Below are positions 38,980 through 50,326 of a stretch of DNA of 64,000 nt, piece after piece. The notes beneath the pieces are model-generated. The model saw only the letters and a list, made by a program, of their open reading frames with translations. It made no database searches and was not told where the DNA came from. The stretch is taken from NCBI RefSeq assembly GCF_001742165.1, contig NZ_CP016442.1:1302001-1366000 (forward strand), written 5' to 3'. Numbering within the stretch: position 1 is the first letter of the stretch; every line of letters starts with the position of its first letter. The stretch comes from Burkholderia stabilis. Lineage in GTDB: Bacteria > Pseudomonadota > Gammaproteobacteria > Burkholderiales > Burkholderiaceae. The position numbers and the translations under genes are program-made.

Positions 38980-40320
38980 TCAGCGCTGGAAGTCATACAG
39001 CGAACCGACTCGCAGGATCTGCGTGAGCGCGTCGAGCGCCGTGCGCGATTCGTCGAGCAACGCCGGATCGGCGAGGTCTTCCGGTGCGAGGCGATCGCGG
39101 TAGTGCTTGTCGATCCATGCGTCGAGCGACGCGAACAGCGTGTCGTTGATCCACACGTTCGACGTGACCGCCGCGCGCTCCGTGTCGTTCAACACGACGC
39201 GCAGGCGCAGGCAGGCCGGGCCGCCGCCATTCTTCATGCTTTCGCGCAGGTCGAACACGAGCACGTCGTGAATCGGGCCGTTGCCGGCCGCGAGCTGGTC
39301 GAGATAGGCCGCGACGTTCGCGTTCTCGCGGCATTCCTGCGGCACGACGAGCACCTGCGAGCCGTCCGCGCGCGACAGCAGCTGGCTGTTGAACAGATAC
39401 GACGTCACCGCGTCGTTCACGCTCACGGCTGCCTCGGGCACCTCGATCACGTTCAGGCGCGCGCCGCGTGCGTCGAGCGCGGCGGTCAGCGTGTCGTAGG
39501 TCGCCTGCTTGTTGACGAACGCGCGCTCGTGCGTGAACAGCGTGTCGCGGTTGCCGACCGAGATCACGTCGTTGTGGAACACGCCCGCGTCGATCACGTC
39601 CGGGTCCTGCTGCGCGTAGACCGTCGCCTCTGCGGCGAGCCCGTGGCGATGCGCGACCGCGCGGCTCGCCTCGAAGGTCTGGCGTGCCGGGAAGCGCTTC
39701 GGCTCGGGGCCGCGGCGGTATTCCGCGCGGCCGTACACGAAGAACTCGATGCCCGGCTTGCCGTATTCGGCGCAAAAGCGCGTGTGGTTCGCCGCGCCTT
39801 CGTCGCCGAGCGCCGGCGTGCCCGTCAGCGCTTCGTGCACCGCGAAGTGCGCGGGATCGGCGAACAGCGTCGACAACGTGCGGCGCGTCGCTTCGTGCTC
39901 GATCGCGCGATGCAGCTTGCTGCACAGGTTTGCCGGCGTGAAGTGCACGCGGCCGTCGCTCGTGTCGGCCGACGGGCTGACGGTGGCCGCGTTCGCGGTC
40001 CACATCGCCGATGCCGAGCTCGCCGCGGCGAGCAGTTCGGGCGCCTGTTTCGCGGCTTTCGCGATCACGTCCGCGTCCTTGCCCGAGAAGCCGAGTTCGC
40101 GCAGCAGGCGCAGCGACGGCCGCTCCTGCGGCGGCAGCACGCCTTGTGCGAAACCGAGATCCGCGAGCTGCTTCATCTTGCGCAGCCCCTGCTTCGCGGC
40201 GGCCTTCGGGTTCGCGGCCGACTTCTCGTTGTTGAGCGACGCCACGTTGCCGAACGACAGCCCGGCGTAGTTGTGGGTCGGGCCGACGAGCCCGTCGAAA
40301 TTGGCTTCTTGTGCGTTCAT
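38980..40320 (-). CDS. astB: AstB, N-succinylarginine dihydrolase
   Basis: AstB converts N2-succinylarginine to N2-succinylornithine, CO2 and two ammonia. The 446 residues match the E. coli enzyme (447). It starts [20 protein letters not shown], contains the His motif [12 protein letters not shown], and has the nucleophile Cys in [11 protein letters not shown]. The ATG at 40320 with GAGGG upstream fits the family start. It is between astD (14 nt upstream) and astE. Confidence 0.94.
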   Translation of the reverse strand: MNAQEANFDGLVGPTHNYAGLSFGNVASLNNEKSAANPKAAAKQGLRKMKQLADLGFAQGVLPPQERPSLRLLRELGFSGKDADVIAKAAKQAPELLAAASSASAMWTANAATVSPSADTSDGRVHFTPANLCSKLHRAIEHEATRRTLSTLFADPAHFAVHEALTGTPALGDEGAANHTRFCAEYGKPGIEFFVYGRAEYRRGPEPKRFPARQTFEASRAVAHRHGLAAEATVYAQQDPDVIDAGVFHNDVISVGNRDTLFTHERAFVNKQATYDTLTAALDARGARLNVIEVPEAAVSVNDAVTSYLFNSQLLSRADGSQVLVVPQECRENANVAAYLDQLAAGNGPIHDVLVFDLRESMKNGGGPACLRLRVVLNDTERAAVTSNVWINDTLFASLDAWIDKHYRDRLAPEDLADPALLDESRTALDALTQILRVGSLYDFQR

Positions 40321-40334
40321 CGTCGTTCCCTCGA

Positions 40335-42833
<2,499 letters not shown>

Positions 42834-42837
<4 letters not shown>

Positions 42838-43886
42838 GCTGCGTCTCCCTTCAAATCTTCATCGTCGCGGCGGTGCAGCGGCACGCAGCGCACGACATCG
42901 CCATCCTTCACATCGAGCGCCGCGCGCACGTCGCCGGCCAGCGGCGCGTCGCCCGTCTCGCCCGGCAGGTCGGCCAGCACGCAGCGGAACGATTCGCCGC
43001 TGCCCGTCGATACCATGTATGCGACGTCGCCCTGCTGGTGCGCCGCCTCGCGCACGACGCGCTCCGTGCCGTGCTTCACGCACGCGGTGCGATCGACCTG
43101 TGCGGTCAGCACCGGGCCCGCGTCGAAGATGTCGACGAAGCGGTCGGGCTCGAAACCTTCCTCGAGATGGATGTCGTACGCGAGCAGCGCCGTCTCGTTC
43201 GGCTCGCCGAGCACGCGCTGCGCGGCTTCCGGCAGCAGCGGCACGTAGAGCGGATACGCCGGCATCACTTCCGCGATGAACGTGCGGCTGCGGCCGCCCG
43301 ACGCGATGTCGACGTCGGTGAAATCGCGGCCGAAGAACTTGCGGCCCACCGCTTCCCAGAACGGCGACGCGCCGTTGCCGTCGCTCACGCCGAGCAGCAG
43401 CGTGAACACTTCGGGCGTGAAGCGGCGGCGGTTCGCGGCGATGTACATCATCCGCGCGCGCGAGATCAGGTGCGCGGCCGCGTCGCCGCGCAGCGACGGA
43501 TCGACGTAGAAGCCGGCGAGCCGGCTCTTGCCCGTCAGCTCGTGCGACATCGTGAGCGCGTGGATCTTGCGGTTCACGTGCAGCTCGCGCGACGCGTGGA
43601 TCAGCGCGTCGTTGCGGAACGCGTAGAACGGTTCCGAGTAGCCGGCCGCGGCCACGATGCTCGCCGTGCCGAGCAGCTTGCCCGTCGACGAATCCTCGAG
43701 CACGAAGAGGTAGAACTCCTCGCCGGCGAAATCGACGTCCGCGCGAAACGAATCCTCGGAGAGCGCCACGCGCGCTTCGAGCGCCGCGCGGTCGTGCGGC
43801 AGCGAGTGCAGGACCGGCTGCGCCGTGCGCGCCATGTGCGCGAGCGCATCGAGATCCGTGAGTTTGCCGGGGCGAACAAATAGCAT
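42834..43886 (-). CDS. aruF: Arginine N-succinyltransferase, first subunit (AruF type)
   Basis: This 350-residue AstA-family protein is the first step of the AST pathway. It starts MLFVRPGKLTDLDALAHMAR and has KIHALTMSHELTGKSRLAGFYV and GVSDGNGASPFWEAVGRKFF. It is paralogous to the next gene, with which it overlaps by 4 nt. By order after astC it matches AruF (alpha). It lies 30 nt downstream of astC. Confidence 0.9.
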
Positions 43887-43916
43887 CGTCGTTCCTGTCT
43901 GCGATGGAGGCGCCGA

Positions 43917-45149
43917 TCAGCGCGCGGTGGCTTCCTGTGCGGCGAGCACCTGTTCGACCGCCTTCTCGAAGCGCTTCATGCCTTCGTCGAGCAGGTCGAA
44001 CGGGATCACCAGCGACGGGACGAAGCGCAGCACGTTCGGGCCGGCGATCAGCATGATGAGGCCGTTCTCGGCTGCCGCGTTGACGAAGTCCTTCGCGCGA
44101 CCGTCGAATGCGGCGGTGAGTTCAGCGCCGACGAGCAGGCCCTTGCCGCGCACGTCCTTGAAGATGCCGAAGCGCGCATTGATGCGTTCGAGCGCGCCTT
44201 TCAGGCGCACGCTGCGTTCGCGCACGCCTTCAAGCAGTGCCGGGTCGCCGATCAGTTCGACGACCTTGTCCGCGATCGCCGACGCGAGCGGGTTGCCGCC
44301 GTACGTCGTGCCGTGCACGCCGACCTTGAAGTGCGCGGCCAGTTCGTTCGTCGTCAGCATCGCGCCGATCGGGAAGCCGTTGCCGAGTGCCTTCGCGGTC
44401 GTCAGGATGTCCGGCGTGACGCCCGTGTCCATGTATGCGTAGAACTGGCCCGTGCGGCCGACGCCCGTTTGCACTTCGTCAAAGATCAGCAGTGCATTGT
44501 TTGCATCGCACGCTTCGCGCAGTGCCTTCAGGAAGGCCGGATCGGCCGGGATCACGCCGCCCTCGCCCTGTACGGGCTCGACGATCACCGCGCAGGTTTG
44601 CGGGCCGATCGCGGCCTTGGCGGCTTCGATGTCGTTGTACGGCAGGTGCTTGATGCCGGCCGGCACGGGGCCGAAGCCTTCCGAGTACTTCGGCTGGCCG
44701 CCGACGCTGACCGTGAAGAACGTGCGGCCGTGGAACGACTGCACGAACGAGATGATTTCGGCTTTATCGGCGCCGTGGCGATCGAACGCGACGCGGCGAG
44801 CGAGCTTCAGTGCCGCTTCGTTCGCTTCCGCGCCCGAGTTCGCGAAGAATGCGCGGTCGGCGAAGGTCAGCGATTCGAGGCGCTTCGCGAGACGCAGCAC
44901 CGGCTCGTTCGTGTAGCCGTTGCCGATGTGCCAGAGCTTGCGGCTTTGTTCGTCCAGGACTTTCAGCAGTTCCGGGTGGCCGTGGCCGAGCGACGTCACC
45001 GCGATACCGCACGCGAAATCCACGTACTCGCGGCCGGCCGTGTCCCACACGCGGGAGCCCTCTGCGCGATCCGGCACGAACGGCGCGGGGGAAAATACCG
45101 GCACCATCACTTCGTCGAATGTCTGGCGGTTCACGGTCGAGGTCGTCAT
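43917..45149 (-). CDS. astC: AstC, succinylornithine/acetylornithine aminotransferase
   Basis: This class III PLP aminotransferase converts N-succinylornithine to the semialdehyde (and can act as ArgD). The 410 residues include [10 protein letters not shown] (from 105), [11 protein letters not shown] (224-234) and the PLP Lys253 in [11 protein letters not shown]. The ATG at 45149 follows AAGGAA. It is the first ast structural gene; the 290-bp inverted-repeat arms separate it from argR upstream, so its promoter probably lies in 45150-45325. Confidence 0.92.
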   Translation of the reverse strand: MTTSTVNRQTFDEVMVPVFSPAPFVPDRAEGSRVWDTAGREYVDFACGIAVTSLGHGHPELLKVLDEQSRKLWHIGNGYTNEPVLRLAKRLESLTFADRAFFANSGAEANEAALKLARRVAFDRHGADKAEIISFVQSFHGRTFFTVSVGGQPKYSEGFGPVPAGIKHLPYNDIEAAKAAIGPQTCAVIVEPVQGEGGVIPADPAFLKALREACDANNALLIFDEVQTGVGRTGQFYAYMDTGVTPDILTTAKALGNGFPIGAMLTTNELAAHFKVGVHGTTYGGNPLASAIADKVVELIGDPALLEGVRERSVRLKGALERINARFGIFKDVRGKGLLVGAELTAAFDGRAKDFVNAAAENGLIMLIAGPNVLRFVPSLVIPFDLLDEGMKRFEKAVEQVLAAQEATAR

Positions 45150-45217
45150 GGTCGTTCCTTTCGGTTTCGTAAGAGGGTTCAACAGGATCAAGTTTAGGTA
45201 AGGGTGACGCAAGCGTC

Positions 45218-45233
45218 TTGCGGAATTGCGACG
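45218..45233 (-). promoter_or_regulatory. Possible ArgR half-site upstream of astC
   Basis: The minus strand reads CGTCGC-N8-AA, 5 of 6 plus AA of the Pseudomonas ArgR pattern TGTCGC-N8-AA, about 70 nt before the astC start. A single half-site is weak evidence. Confidence 0.3.
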
Positions 45234-45325
45234 GGTTCTATCGGAAGGGCCTTTTCTCTTTCGCTATTTTGCCTGCCCGGTGGGGGTGGGTTCTGGTTCG
45301 GTTTTTTTTGGGGGGTTTGCTTTGT

Positions 45326-45615
45326 TGGGTGGTTCGTCTGCTTTTTTCGTGAAGCACCTGTGATCTTTTCGGTCTATTAGCGTCGCCCCTGCGCGGGGCA
45401 GCGGTCACTTTTCTTTGTCTTGCCAAAGAAAAGTAACCAAAAGAAAGGCGCTCGGAAAACGCATGACTTCCCGGTGCCATGGCCACCAAAGTGGCCCTCG
45501 CCTAAGTGTCCGCGCCAGGCCAGAACCCGGAGTGGTTCGAGCAATGGTTCTGACACCACTCACCACCCAACAGAGCGGTATACCGCTCATCAGCTCCATC
45601 CTCGCTACGCTCGGC
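45326..45615 (+). repeat. Left arm of a 290-bp inverted repeat
   Basis: This arm matches the reverse complement of 45851-46140 at 282 of 290 positions by eye, without gaps (7 of the 8 differences are transitions). Inside it are an 11-bp hairpin (ACTTTTCTTTG 45407-45417 with 45424-45434), GGCCACcaaaGTGGCC (45481-45496) and the perfect 16-bp palindrome GAGCGGTATACCGCTC (45573-45588). The DNA looks unlike the genes on either side, with T- and A-rich blocks. Short frames across it (for example LSFGYFSLARQRKVTAAPRRG) are palindrome by-products. Confidence 0.93.
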
Positions 45616-45850
45616 TGCAAGGTACTTCAGGTCGGACTGCGGGCCGTTCTGCTCCTGCCCGGAACATCGCGCGCAGGCATTCTGCGATTCATGCCATGCT
45701 GTCCAGCCACTTGCTTCGCCGCCTATTCAACAACGTTGTGTTGGCTACTGTTACGTCGTTGGTCGGCTGCATCCTTTTTCGTTGGGATCACTCACGTATT
45801 GGATTTTTGGGGCTATCCCATTGGCGGTGCTGGAGGGGGTGTCCCTGTCG
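45616..45850. other. 235-bp unique centre of the inverted repeat
   Basis: The DNA between the two arms is less GC-rich than the genes around it. It carries no recognisable gene; frames crossing it have no ribosome site and continue into the arms. I see no transposase fragment. Confidence 0.7.
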
Positions 45851-46140
45851 GCCGAGCGAAGCGAGGACGGAGCTGATGAGCGGTATACCGCTCTGTTGGG
45901 TGGTGAGTGGTGTCAGAACCATTGCTCGAGCCACTCCGGGTTCTGGCCTGGCGCGGACACTTAGGCGAGGGCCACTTTGGTGGCCACGGCACCGGGAAGT
46001 CATGCGTTTTCCGAGCGCCTTTCTTTTGGTTACTTTTCTTTGGCAAGACAAAGAAAAGTAACCGCCGCCCCGCGCAGGGGCGACACTAATAGACCGAAAA
46101 GATCACAGGTACTTCACGAAAAAAGCAGACGAACCACCCA
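45851..46140 (-). repeat. Right arm of a 290-bp inverted repeat
   Basis: This is the partner of 45326-45615. Its internal hairpin is longer here: GGTTACTTTTCTTTG (46028-46042) pairs over 15 bp with 46049-46063 around GCAAGA. It also holds a second copy of GAGCGGTATACCGCTC (45878-45893). The last 55 bp overlap the 3' end of argR, including its stop codon. No target-site duplication is evident outside the arms. Confidence 0.93.
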
Positions 46141-47177
46141 TCAATCCTTCCCCCCCTCTCCACCAACGCGCCCCCGCGGGGTTCCCCACCTGTCTGTTTT
46201 TCGAGCCACGCCCGCCGATCCTCCCGAGGCGTAACACCAAACCGTTCGCGATACGCATTAGAAAAATGCGCAGCAGAAGAAAACCCACAGGCGAGACTAA
46301 CCTGCACGACGGACTTGCTAGTCCGCTGCAACTGCGTCCTTGCCTTGAGCAACCGGAGATTGAGGTAATACTTCGAGGGCATTGCCCCGAGATACTGCCG
46401 AAAGAGCCGCTCCAGTTGCCGGCGCGAAACGCCGACCAACCCGGCGATCTCGTCAGTGGTCAAAGGATCTTCGACATTGGCTTCCATCAACTGCAACGCA
46501 TCGTTCAACCGGGGATGCCGCTCACCGGGCGCGGTCACGAAAGGAATCCGCTGCCGCTCCTCGCCACTGCGCAAGGTCCCCGCGCCGAGCGCATCGGCAA
46601 TGCGCTCCCCCAGCTCGGGCCCATGTTCCCGGCCAATCATGGCCAGCATGAAATCGACGGTCGCCTGCCCGCCCGCGCAGGTCGCGCGATCCCGATCGAT
46701 CTCGAAGATCTGCTGCGTGACGATCGACCGCTCGAACTGCTCGGCGAACTGCTGATACGTTTCCCAGTTCACGCTCACGCGATAACCGGAAAGCTGCCCG
46801 GCCATCGCAAGCCACCACACGCCGTGATGAATGCCGGTCACGAGCGGCGTACGCTGCCCGACCCGCGCGAGACTCGCGAGAAACAGCCGATAGTCGGCGA
46901 ACTGCTGGAATCGCTCGGTCACGACGATCAGCCAGTCGCACGCGATCGCATCGTTGAAGGCGGCATCGGCATGCCATTGCGCGCCGCCCGCGAGCGGCAC
47001 GGGCCGCCCGTCCCACGAACATACCTGCCAGCGATACAGCAGCCGGCCGTCGATCTCGTTCGCCAGATTCAGCGCATCGACGATCGGACCCACGCCCGAC
47101 ATCGACACGGGCGGCAATGCGACGATCACCACCTGCGTCGTGCGGGTGGCGCCTGCGGGACGGGACACCGGTACCAC
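46086..47177 (-). CDS. argR: ArgR, AraC/XylS-type arginine regulator with repeat-encoded tail
   Basis: The 363-residue regulator has an N-terminal GATase1-like (DJ-1/PfpI fold) sensor domain and a C-terminal AraC helix-turn-helix pair (LTTDEIAGLVGVSRRQLERLF; VVQVSLACGFSSAAHFSNAY), as in Pseudomonas ArgR, which activates the aru and aot operons in response to arginine. It starts with GTG, 21 nt after hisP, in the hisQMP-argR operon. The C-terminus runs about 34 residues past the usual end (after VTPREDRRAW); the last 17 residues and the TAG stop (46086-46088) lie within the repeat arm. Confidence 0.85.
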   Translation of the reverse strand: MVPVSRPAGATRTTQVVIVALPPVSMSGVGPIVDALNLANEIDGRLLYRWQVCSWDGRPVPLAGGAQWHADAAFNDAIACDWLIVVTERFQQFADYRLFLASLARVGQRTPLVTGIHHGVWWLAMAGQLSGYRVSVNWETYQQFAEQFERSIVTQQIFEIDRDRATCAGGQATVDFMLAMIGREHGPELGERIADALGAGTLRSGEERQRIPFVTAPGERHPRLNDALQLMEANVEDPLTTDEIAGLVGVSRRQLERLFRQYLGAMPSKYYLNLRLLKARTQLQRTSKSVVQVSLACGFSSAAHFSNAYRERFGVTPREDRRAWLEKQTGGEPRGGALVERGGRIDGWFVCFFREVPVIFSVY

Positions 47178-47198
47178 GGATGAAACCTGCCCTTCGCG

Positions 47199-47993
47199 TT
47201 ACTTGAGACTGCCCGACAGGAACTGCTTGAGCCGCTCGCTCTGCGGGCGCACCAGCACTTCCTTGGGATCGCCCTCTTCCTCGGTCCGCCCCTGATGCAG
47301 GAACATCACGTGGTTCGACACGTTGCGCGCAAAGCCCATCTCGTGCGTGACGACGATCATCGTGCGGCCTTCCTCGGCCAGCTTCTGCATCACCTTCAGC
47401 ACTTCGCCCACCAGCTCCGGGTCGAGCGCCGAGGTCGGCTCGTCGAACAGCATCACGTCCGGATGCATCGCGAGCGCGCGCGCGATCGCGACACGCTGCT
47501 GCTGGCCGCCGGAAAGATGCGACGGATACTGCTTCTCGACGCGCGGCGCGAGGCCGACCTTCTCCAGGTACTCGCGCGCACGCTCCTCGGCTTCCTTCTT
47601 CGAAATGCCGAGCACGTGCACCGGGGCTTCCATCACGTTCTCGAGCACGTTCATGTGCGCCCACAGATTGAAGTGCTGGAACACCATCGCGAGCTTCGTG
47701 CGGATGCGCTGAAGCTGCTTGTGATCGGCAACTTCGAGCGCGCCGGCGCGGTCGGTCTTCGTGCGGACGGCCTCGCCGTCGACGACGATCTGCCCCGCAT
47801 TGGGCCGCTCGAGGAAATTGATGCAGCGCAGGAACGTGCTCTTGCCCGAACCGCTCGCGCCGATGATGCTGATGACGTCACCGGCCTTCGCGTTCAGCGA
47901 CACGCCCTTGAGCACCTCGTTGTCGCCGTAGCGCTTGTGGATGTCGAGCGCCGCAAGCTTGGTGGCAGCGCTCGATTGAGTGATCTCGGCCAA
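47199..47993 (-). CDS. hisP: HisP-type ABC ATPase for basic amino acids
   Basis: This 264-residue ATPase drives import with HisQ and HisM. Motifs: Walker [10 protein letters not shown] (45-53), Q-loop VFQHFNLW, signature [10 protein letters not shown], Walker [13 protein letters not shown] and switch VVTHEMGFA. It closely follows the polar-amino-acid HisP/AotP type. It is 21 nt from hisM upstream and argR downstream. The likely substrates are arginine, ornithine, lysine and histidine. Confidence 0.92.
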   Translation of the reverse strand: MAEITQSSAATKLAALDIHKRYGDNEVLKGVSLNAKAGDVISIIGASGSGKSTFLRCINFLERPNAGQIVVDGEAVRTKTDRAGALEVADHKQLQRIRTKLAMVFQHFNLWAHMNVLENVMEAPVHVLGISKKEAEERAREYLEKVGLAPRVEKQYPSHLSGGQQQRVAIARALAMHPDVMLFDEPTSALDPELVGEVLKVMQKLAEEGRTMIVVTHEMGFARNVSNHVMFLHQGRTEEEGDPKEVLVRPQSERLKQFLSGSLK

Positions 47994-48014
47994 CTGGCTC
48001 TCCTCGAAGTGAAA

Positions 48015-48728
48015 TCAATGACGGGCGGCCGCGAGATACGCGAGCCAGTGGCGCTCCGCACGGCGAAATGCCGCGACGAGTGCGAAAGATACCGCAAGAT
48101 AGATCAGCGCGGCGATTCCGAACGACTGGAACGCCATGTAGGTCGCGGAATTCGCGTCGCGTGCGACCTTCAGGATGTCGGGCACGGTCGCCGTGAACGC
48201 CACGGTCGTCGCGTGCAGCATCAGGATCACTTCGTTGCTGTACAGCGGCAGCGCACGGCGCAGCGCCGACGGCAGGATCACGCGGCGGTACATCGTGAAC
48301 GGCGACATCCCGTACGCACGCGCAGCCTCGACCTCACCGTGCGGAATCGCGCGGATCGCACCCGCGAAGATCTCGGTCGTGTACGCGCAGGTGTTCAGCG
48401 CGAACGCGAGAATCGCGCAGTTGAAGCCGCTCCTGAAGAACGCGTCGAGCAGCGAGTGCGAACGCACGAACTCGAGGCTGTACATGCCCGTGTACATCAG
48501 CAGCAACTGCACGTAGAGCGGCGTGCCGCGGAACACGTACGTGTAGAACCGCACGGGCATCGACACCCACTTCTTCTTCGACACGCGCGCGACCGCGAGC
48601 GGCACCGCGCACACGAAGCCGAGCGAAATCGACGCAACGAGCAGCCACAGCGTCACCGCAAGGCCGGACAGGCGCTGGCCGTCCCAGTAAAGGAACGCCT
48701 TGCCGAATTCCTGGAGGATCTCGATCAT
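48015..48728 (-). CDS. hisM: HisM-type permease for basic amino acids
   Basis: This 237-residue inner-membrane permease starts MIEILQEFGKAFLYWDGQRL, has FRGTPLYVQLLLMYTG and an EAA loop (GEVEAARAYGMSPFTMYRRVILPSALRRA). Its ATG overlaps the hisQ stop (ATGA, 48725-48728). It forms a heterodimer with HisQ and binds HisP. A frame extension beyond 48728 is upstream-gene sequence in another frame. Confidence 0.92.
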   Translation of the reverse strand: MIEILQEFGKAFLYWDGQRLSGLAVTLWLLVASISLGFVCAVPLAVARVSKKKWVSMPVRFYTYVFRGTPLYVQLLLMYTGMYSLEFVRSHSLLDAFFRSGFNCAILAFALNTCAYTTEIFAGAIRAIPHGEVEAARAYGMSPFTMYRRVILPSALRRALPLYSNEVILMLHATTVAFTATVPDILKVARDANSATYMAFQSFGIAALIYLAVSFALVAAFRRAERHWLAYLAAARH

Positions 48729-49414
48729 AGTTCTGCGTGCCGCACGCCCATGGAGTAACGCTTCTCGAGCTGGATCAGCACGAGGTTGGAAACGGTCGTG
48801 ATCGCGAGATAGATCAGCGCCGCGACGAGGATGAAGAAGAACATGTTGAACGTGCTCTTGCCGGCGTCCTGCGCGGCCTTCACGACGTCCGCGAGGCCGA
48901 TGATCGACACCAGCGCGGTCGCCTTCACGAGCACCTGCCAGTTGTTGCCGATGCCCGGCAGCGCAAAGCGCATCATCTGAGGAAACATGATCCGCGCGAA
49001 CACGCGTGCGCCGCTCATCCCGTAAGCCGCGCCGGCTTCGAGCTGGCCGCGCGGGACCGACAGGAACGCGCCGCGAAAGGTCTCGGTGAAGTACGCGCCG
49101 TAGATGAAGCCGAGCGTCAGCACGCCGGCCACGAACGGGTCGATGTCGATCTGGTCCCAGCCGACGAGGTCGGTGAACTGGTTCAGCCAGATCTGGATGC
49201 TGTAGAACAGCAGCAGCATCAGGACGAGATCGGGCACCGAGCGGATCAGCGTCGTATAACCGGTCGCGATCGCTCGCAGCACCCGGTTGTGCGACAGCTT
49301 CGCCACCGCGCCGATCAGCCCCAGCGCCACCGCAGTGGCGAGCGACAGCACCGACAGCTCGATGGTCTGCACGGTGCCGGCCCAGAGGACAGGACCAAAG
49401 CCGTAAAGGAACAC
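48725..49414 (-). CDS. hisQ: HisQ-type permease for basic amino acids
   Basis: This 229-residue permease begins at GTG 49414 with GGAG 6 nt upstream: MFLYGFGPVLWAGTVQTIELSV. TTLIRSVPDLVLMLLLFYS and the EAA loop (GQLEAGAAYGMSGARVFARIMFPQMM) are typical. It is first of hisQMP-argR. No binding protein gene precedes it; argT is at the far end of the ast cluster. Confidence 0.92.
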   Translation of the reverse strand: MFLYGFGPVLWAGTVQTIELSVLSLATAVALGLIGAVAKLSHNRVLRAIATGYTTLIRSVPDLVLMLLLFYSIQIWLNQFTDLVGWDQIDIDPFVAGVLTLGFIYGAYFTETFRGAFLSVPRGQLEAGAAYGMSGARVFARIMFPQMMRFALPGIGNNWQVLVKATALVSIIGLADVVKAAQDAGKSTFNMFFFILVAALIYLAITTVSNLVLIQLEKRYSMGVRHAEL

Positions 49415-49580
49415 GCGCGTCTCCAGAGTTGGAATGGATGCCGACGCGAATGCCTGTCCCGCGCCGGGCTGACGCGGATAGTCGCAAGCGAAATTGATTG
49501 CCTCAAATCACCTTGCACGCGATTGCTGCATCGCAGCAACCCGTCCCACCATTTGCAACTGCGGCCTACGCCGCTGTTTC

Positions 49581-49630
49581 AAAAGGAAAAAAGCCGCTCC
49601 CTGACAACCGCACAACACGCAGGGAAGCGG
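49581..49630 (-). terminator. Terminator of the BamE-like lipoprotein gene
   Basis: On the minus strand CCGCTTCCCTG (49630-49620) pairs with CAGGGAGCGG (49603-49594), one bulge, followed by TTTTTTCCTTTT (49592-49581). It separates this gene from hisQ. Confidence 0.75.
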
Positions 49631-49681
49631 ACTTTTTGCAATTTTCCGGTCGCTTTTTCGATATAGCGCCGAAGGCGGCAC

Positions 49682-50239
49682 TCAGCGCCCCTTCAGGATG
49701 TCGGAGCGCGAAGTCGTATAGACAAGCCCGTCCGGGCCGAAATGGATATTGAAGAATGCATCGGTGTTGACGCCGTCCTCGAGCCAGCGCCAGCTCCAGA
49801 CCGTCTCGGGCTTCAGCGGATACTGCGCGATGTCGCCGGGCTTGCCGAGCAGGCGCCGCACCTCGTCCTCGTTCATCCCGGGGCGCACCTTCGCGAAATT
49901 CTCGGCGGTCAGCACCTGCGTCGCGCCGGTGTAGCGGCCGTTCGCATCGAGATCGACGAACCACGTCTGGTTGCCCATCGGGCCGCGCGGATATTCGAGA
50001 CGTTTCGAACCGTCGGTGAACTCGCGCTCGGTTTCGGGCTTGCCCATCGTGCCGCGCACGTCGGCCTCGGTCGATTCACCGACCTTCAGCCCCTTCAGCA
50101 GCAGCGGCGCGGGCTTGATCGCGTTGAAGAAGTCCCTGATACGTTGCACGTCGAGGTTGCCTTGCTTGTCGTCGCAGCCGGTCAGCGCCAGCGCGGCAGC
50201 CAGCATCGTCACGGGAAGCAGCCGGAAACGAAAAATCAT
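49682..50239 (-). CDS. BamE/SmpA-like outer-membrane lipoprotein
   Basis: The 185-residue lipoprotein has signal MIFRFRLLPVTMLAAALALT and lipobox ALTGC (Cys at about 22). Repeated elements KVGESTEADVRGTMGKPE and KVRPGMNEDEVRRLLGKPG are two copies of the BamE-type (SmpA/OmlA) motif 'G-x-T-x-x-x-V-x-x-x-x-G-x-P', so the protein seems to contain a duplicated fold. It is larger than BamE (about 110) and probably not the canonical BAM subunit. The start is at 50239. Confidence 0.8.
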   Translation of the reverse strand: MIFRFRLLPVTMLAAALALTGCDDKQGNLDVQRIRDFFNAIKPAPLLLKGLKVGESTEADVRGTMGKPETEREFTDGSKRLEYPRGPMGNQTWFVDLDANGRYTGATQVLTAENFAKVRPGMNEDEVRRLLGKPGDIAQYPLKPETVWSWRWLEDGVNTDAFFNIHFGPDGLVYTTSRSDILKGR

Positions 50240-50291
50240 CGGAAGAAATGCGCGTCGAGAAAACACGCGGCAAGCATACCCGCACGGGGCC

Positions 50292-50322
50292 AAAAGCGCG
50301 AGACGGGCGCGCGGCCCGTCTC
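50292..50322 (-). terminator. Terminator of the hpn cluster
   Basis: On the minus strand GAGACGGGC-CGCGC-GCCCGTCTC (50322-50300) is a perfect 9-bp hairpin followed by GCGCTTTTGG, 4 nt after the hpnL stop. The T-run is short. Confidence 0.6.
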
Positions 50323-50326
50323 GTAT

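Noticed and set aside
45415..46061. Open frames spanning the inverted repeat arms and centre
   Set aside because: They start in one arm and end in the other, lack ribosome sites and give the same peptides on both strands because of the symmetry.
45326..46140. Complete insertion sequence
   Set aside because: No transposase or target-site duplication seen; the arms are far longer than normal IS ends.
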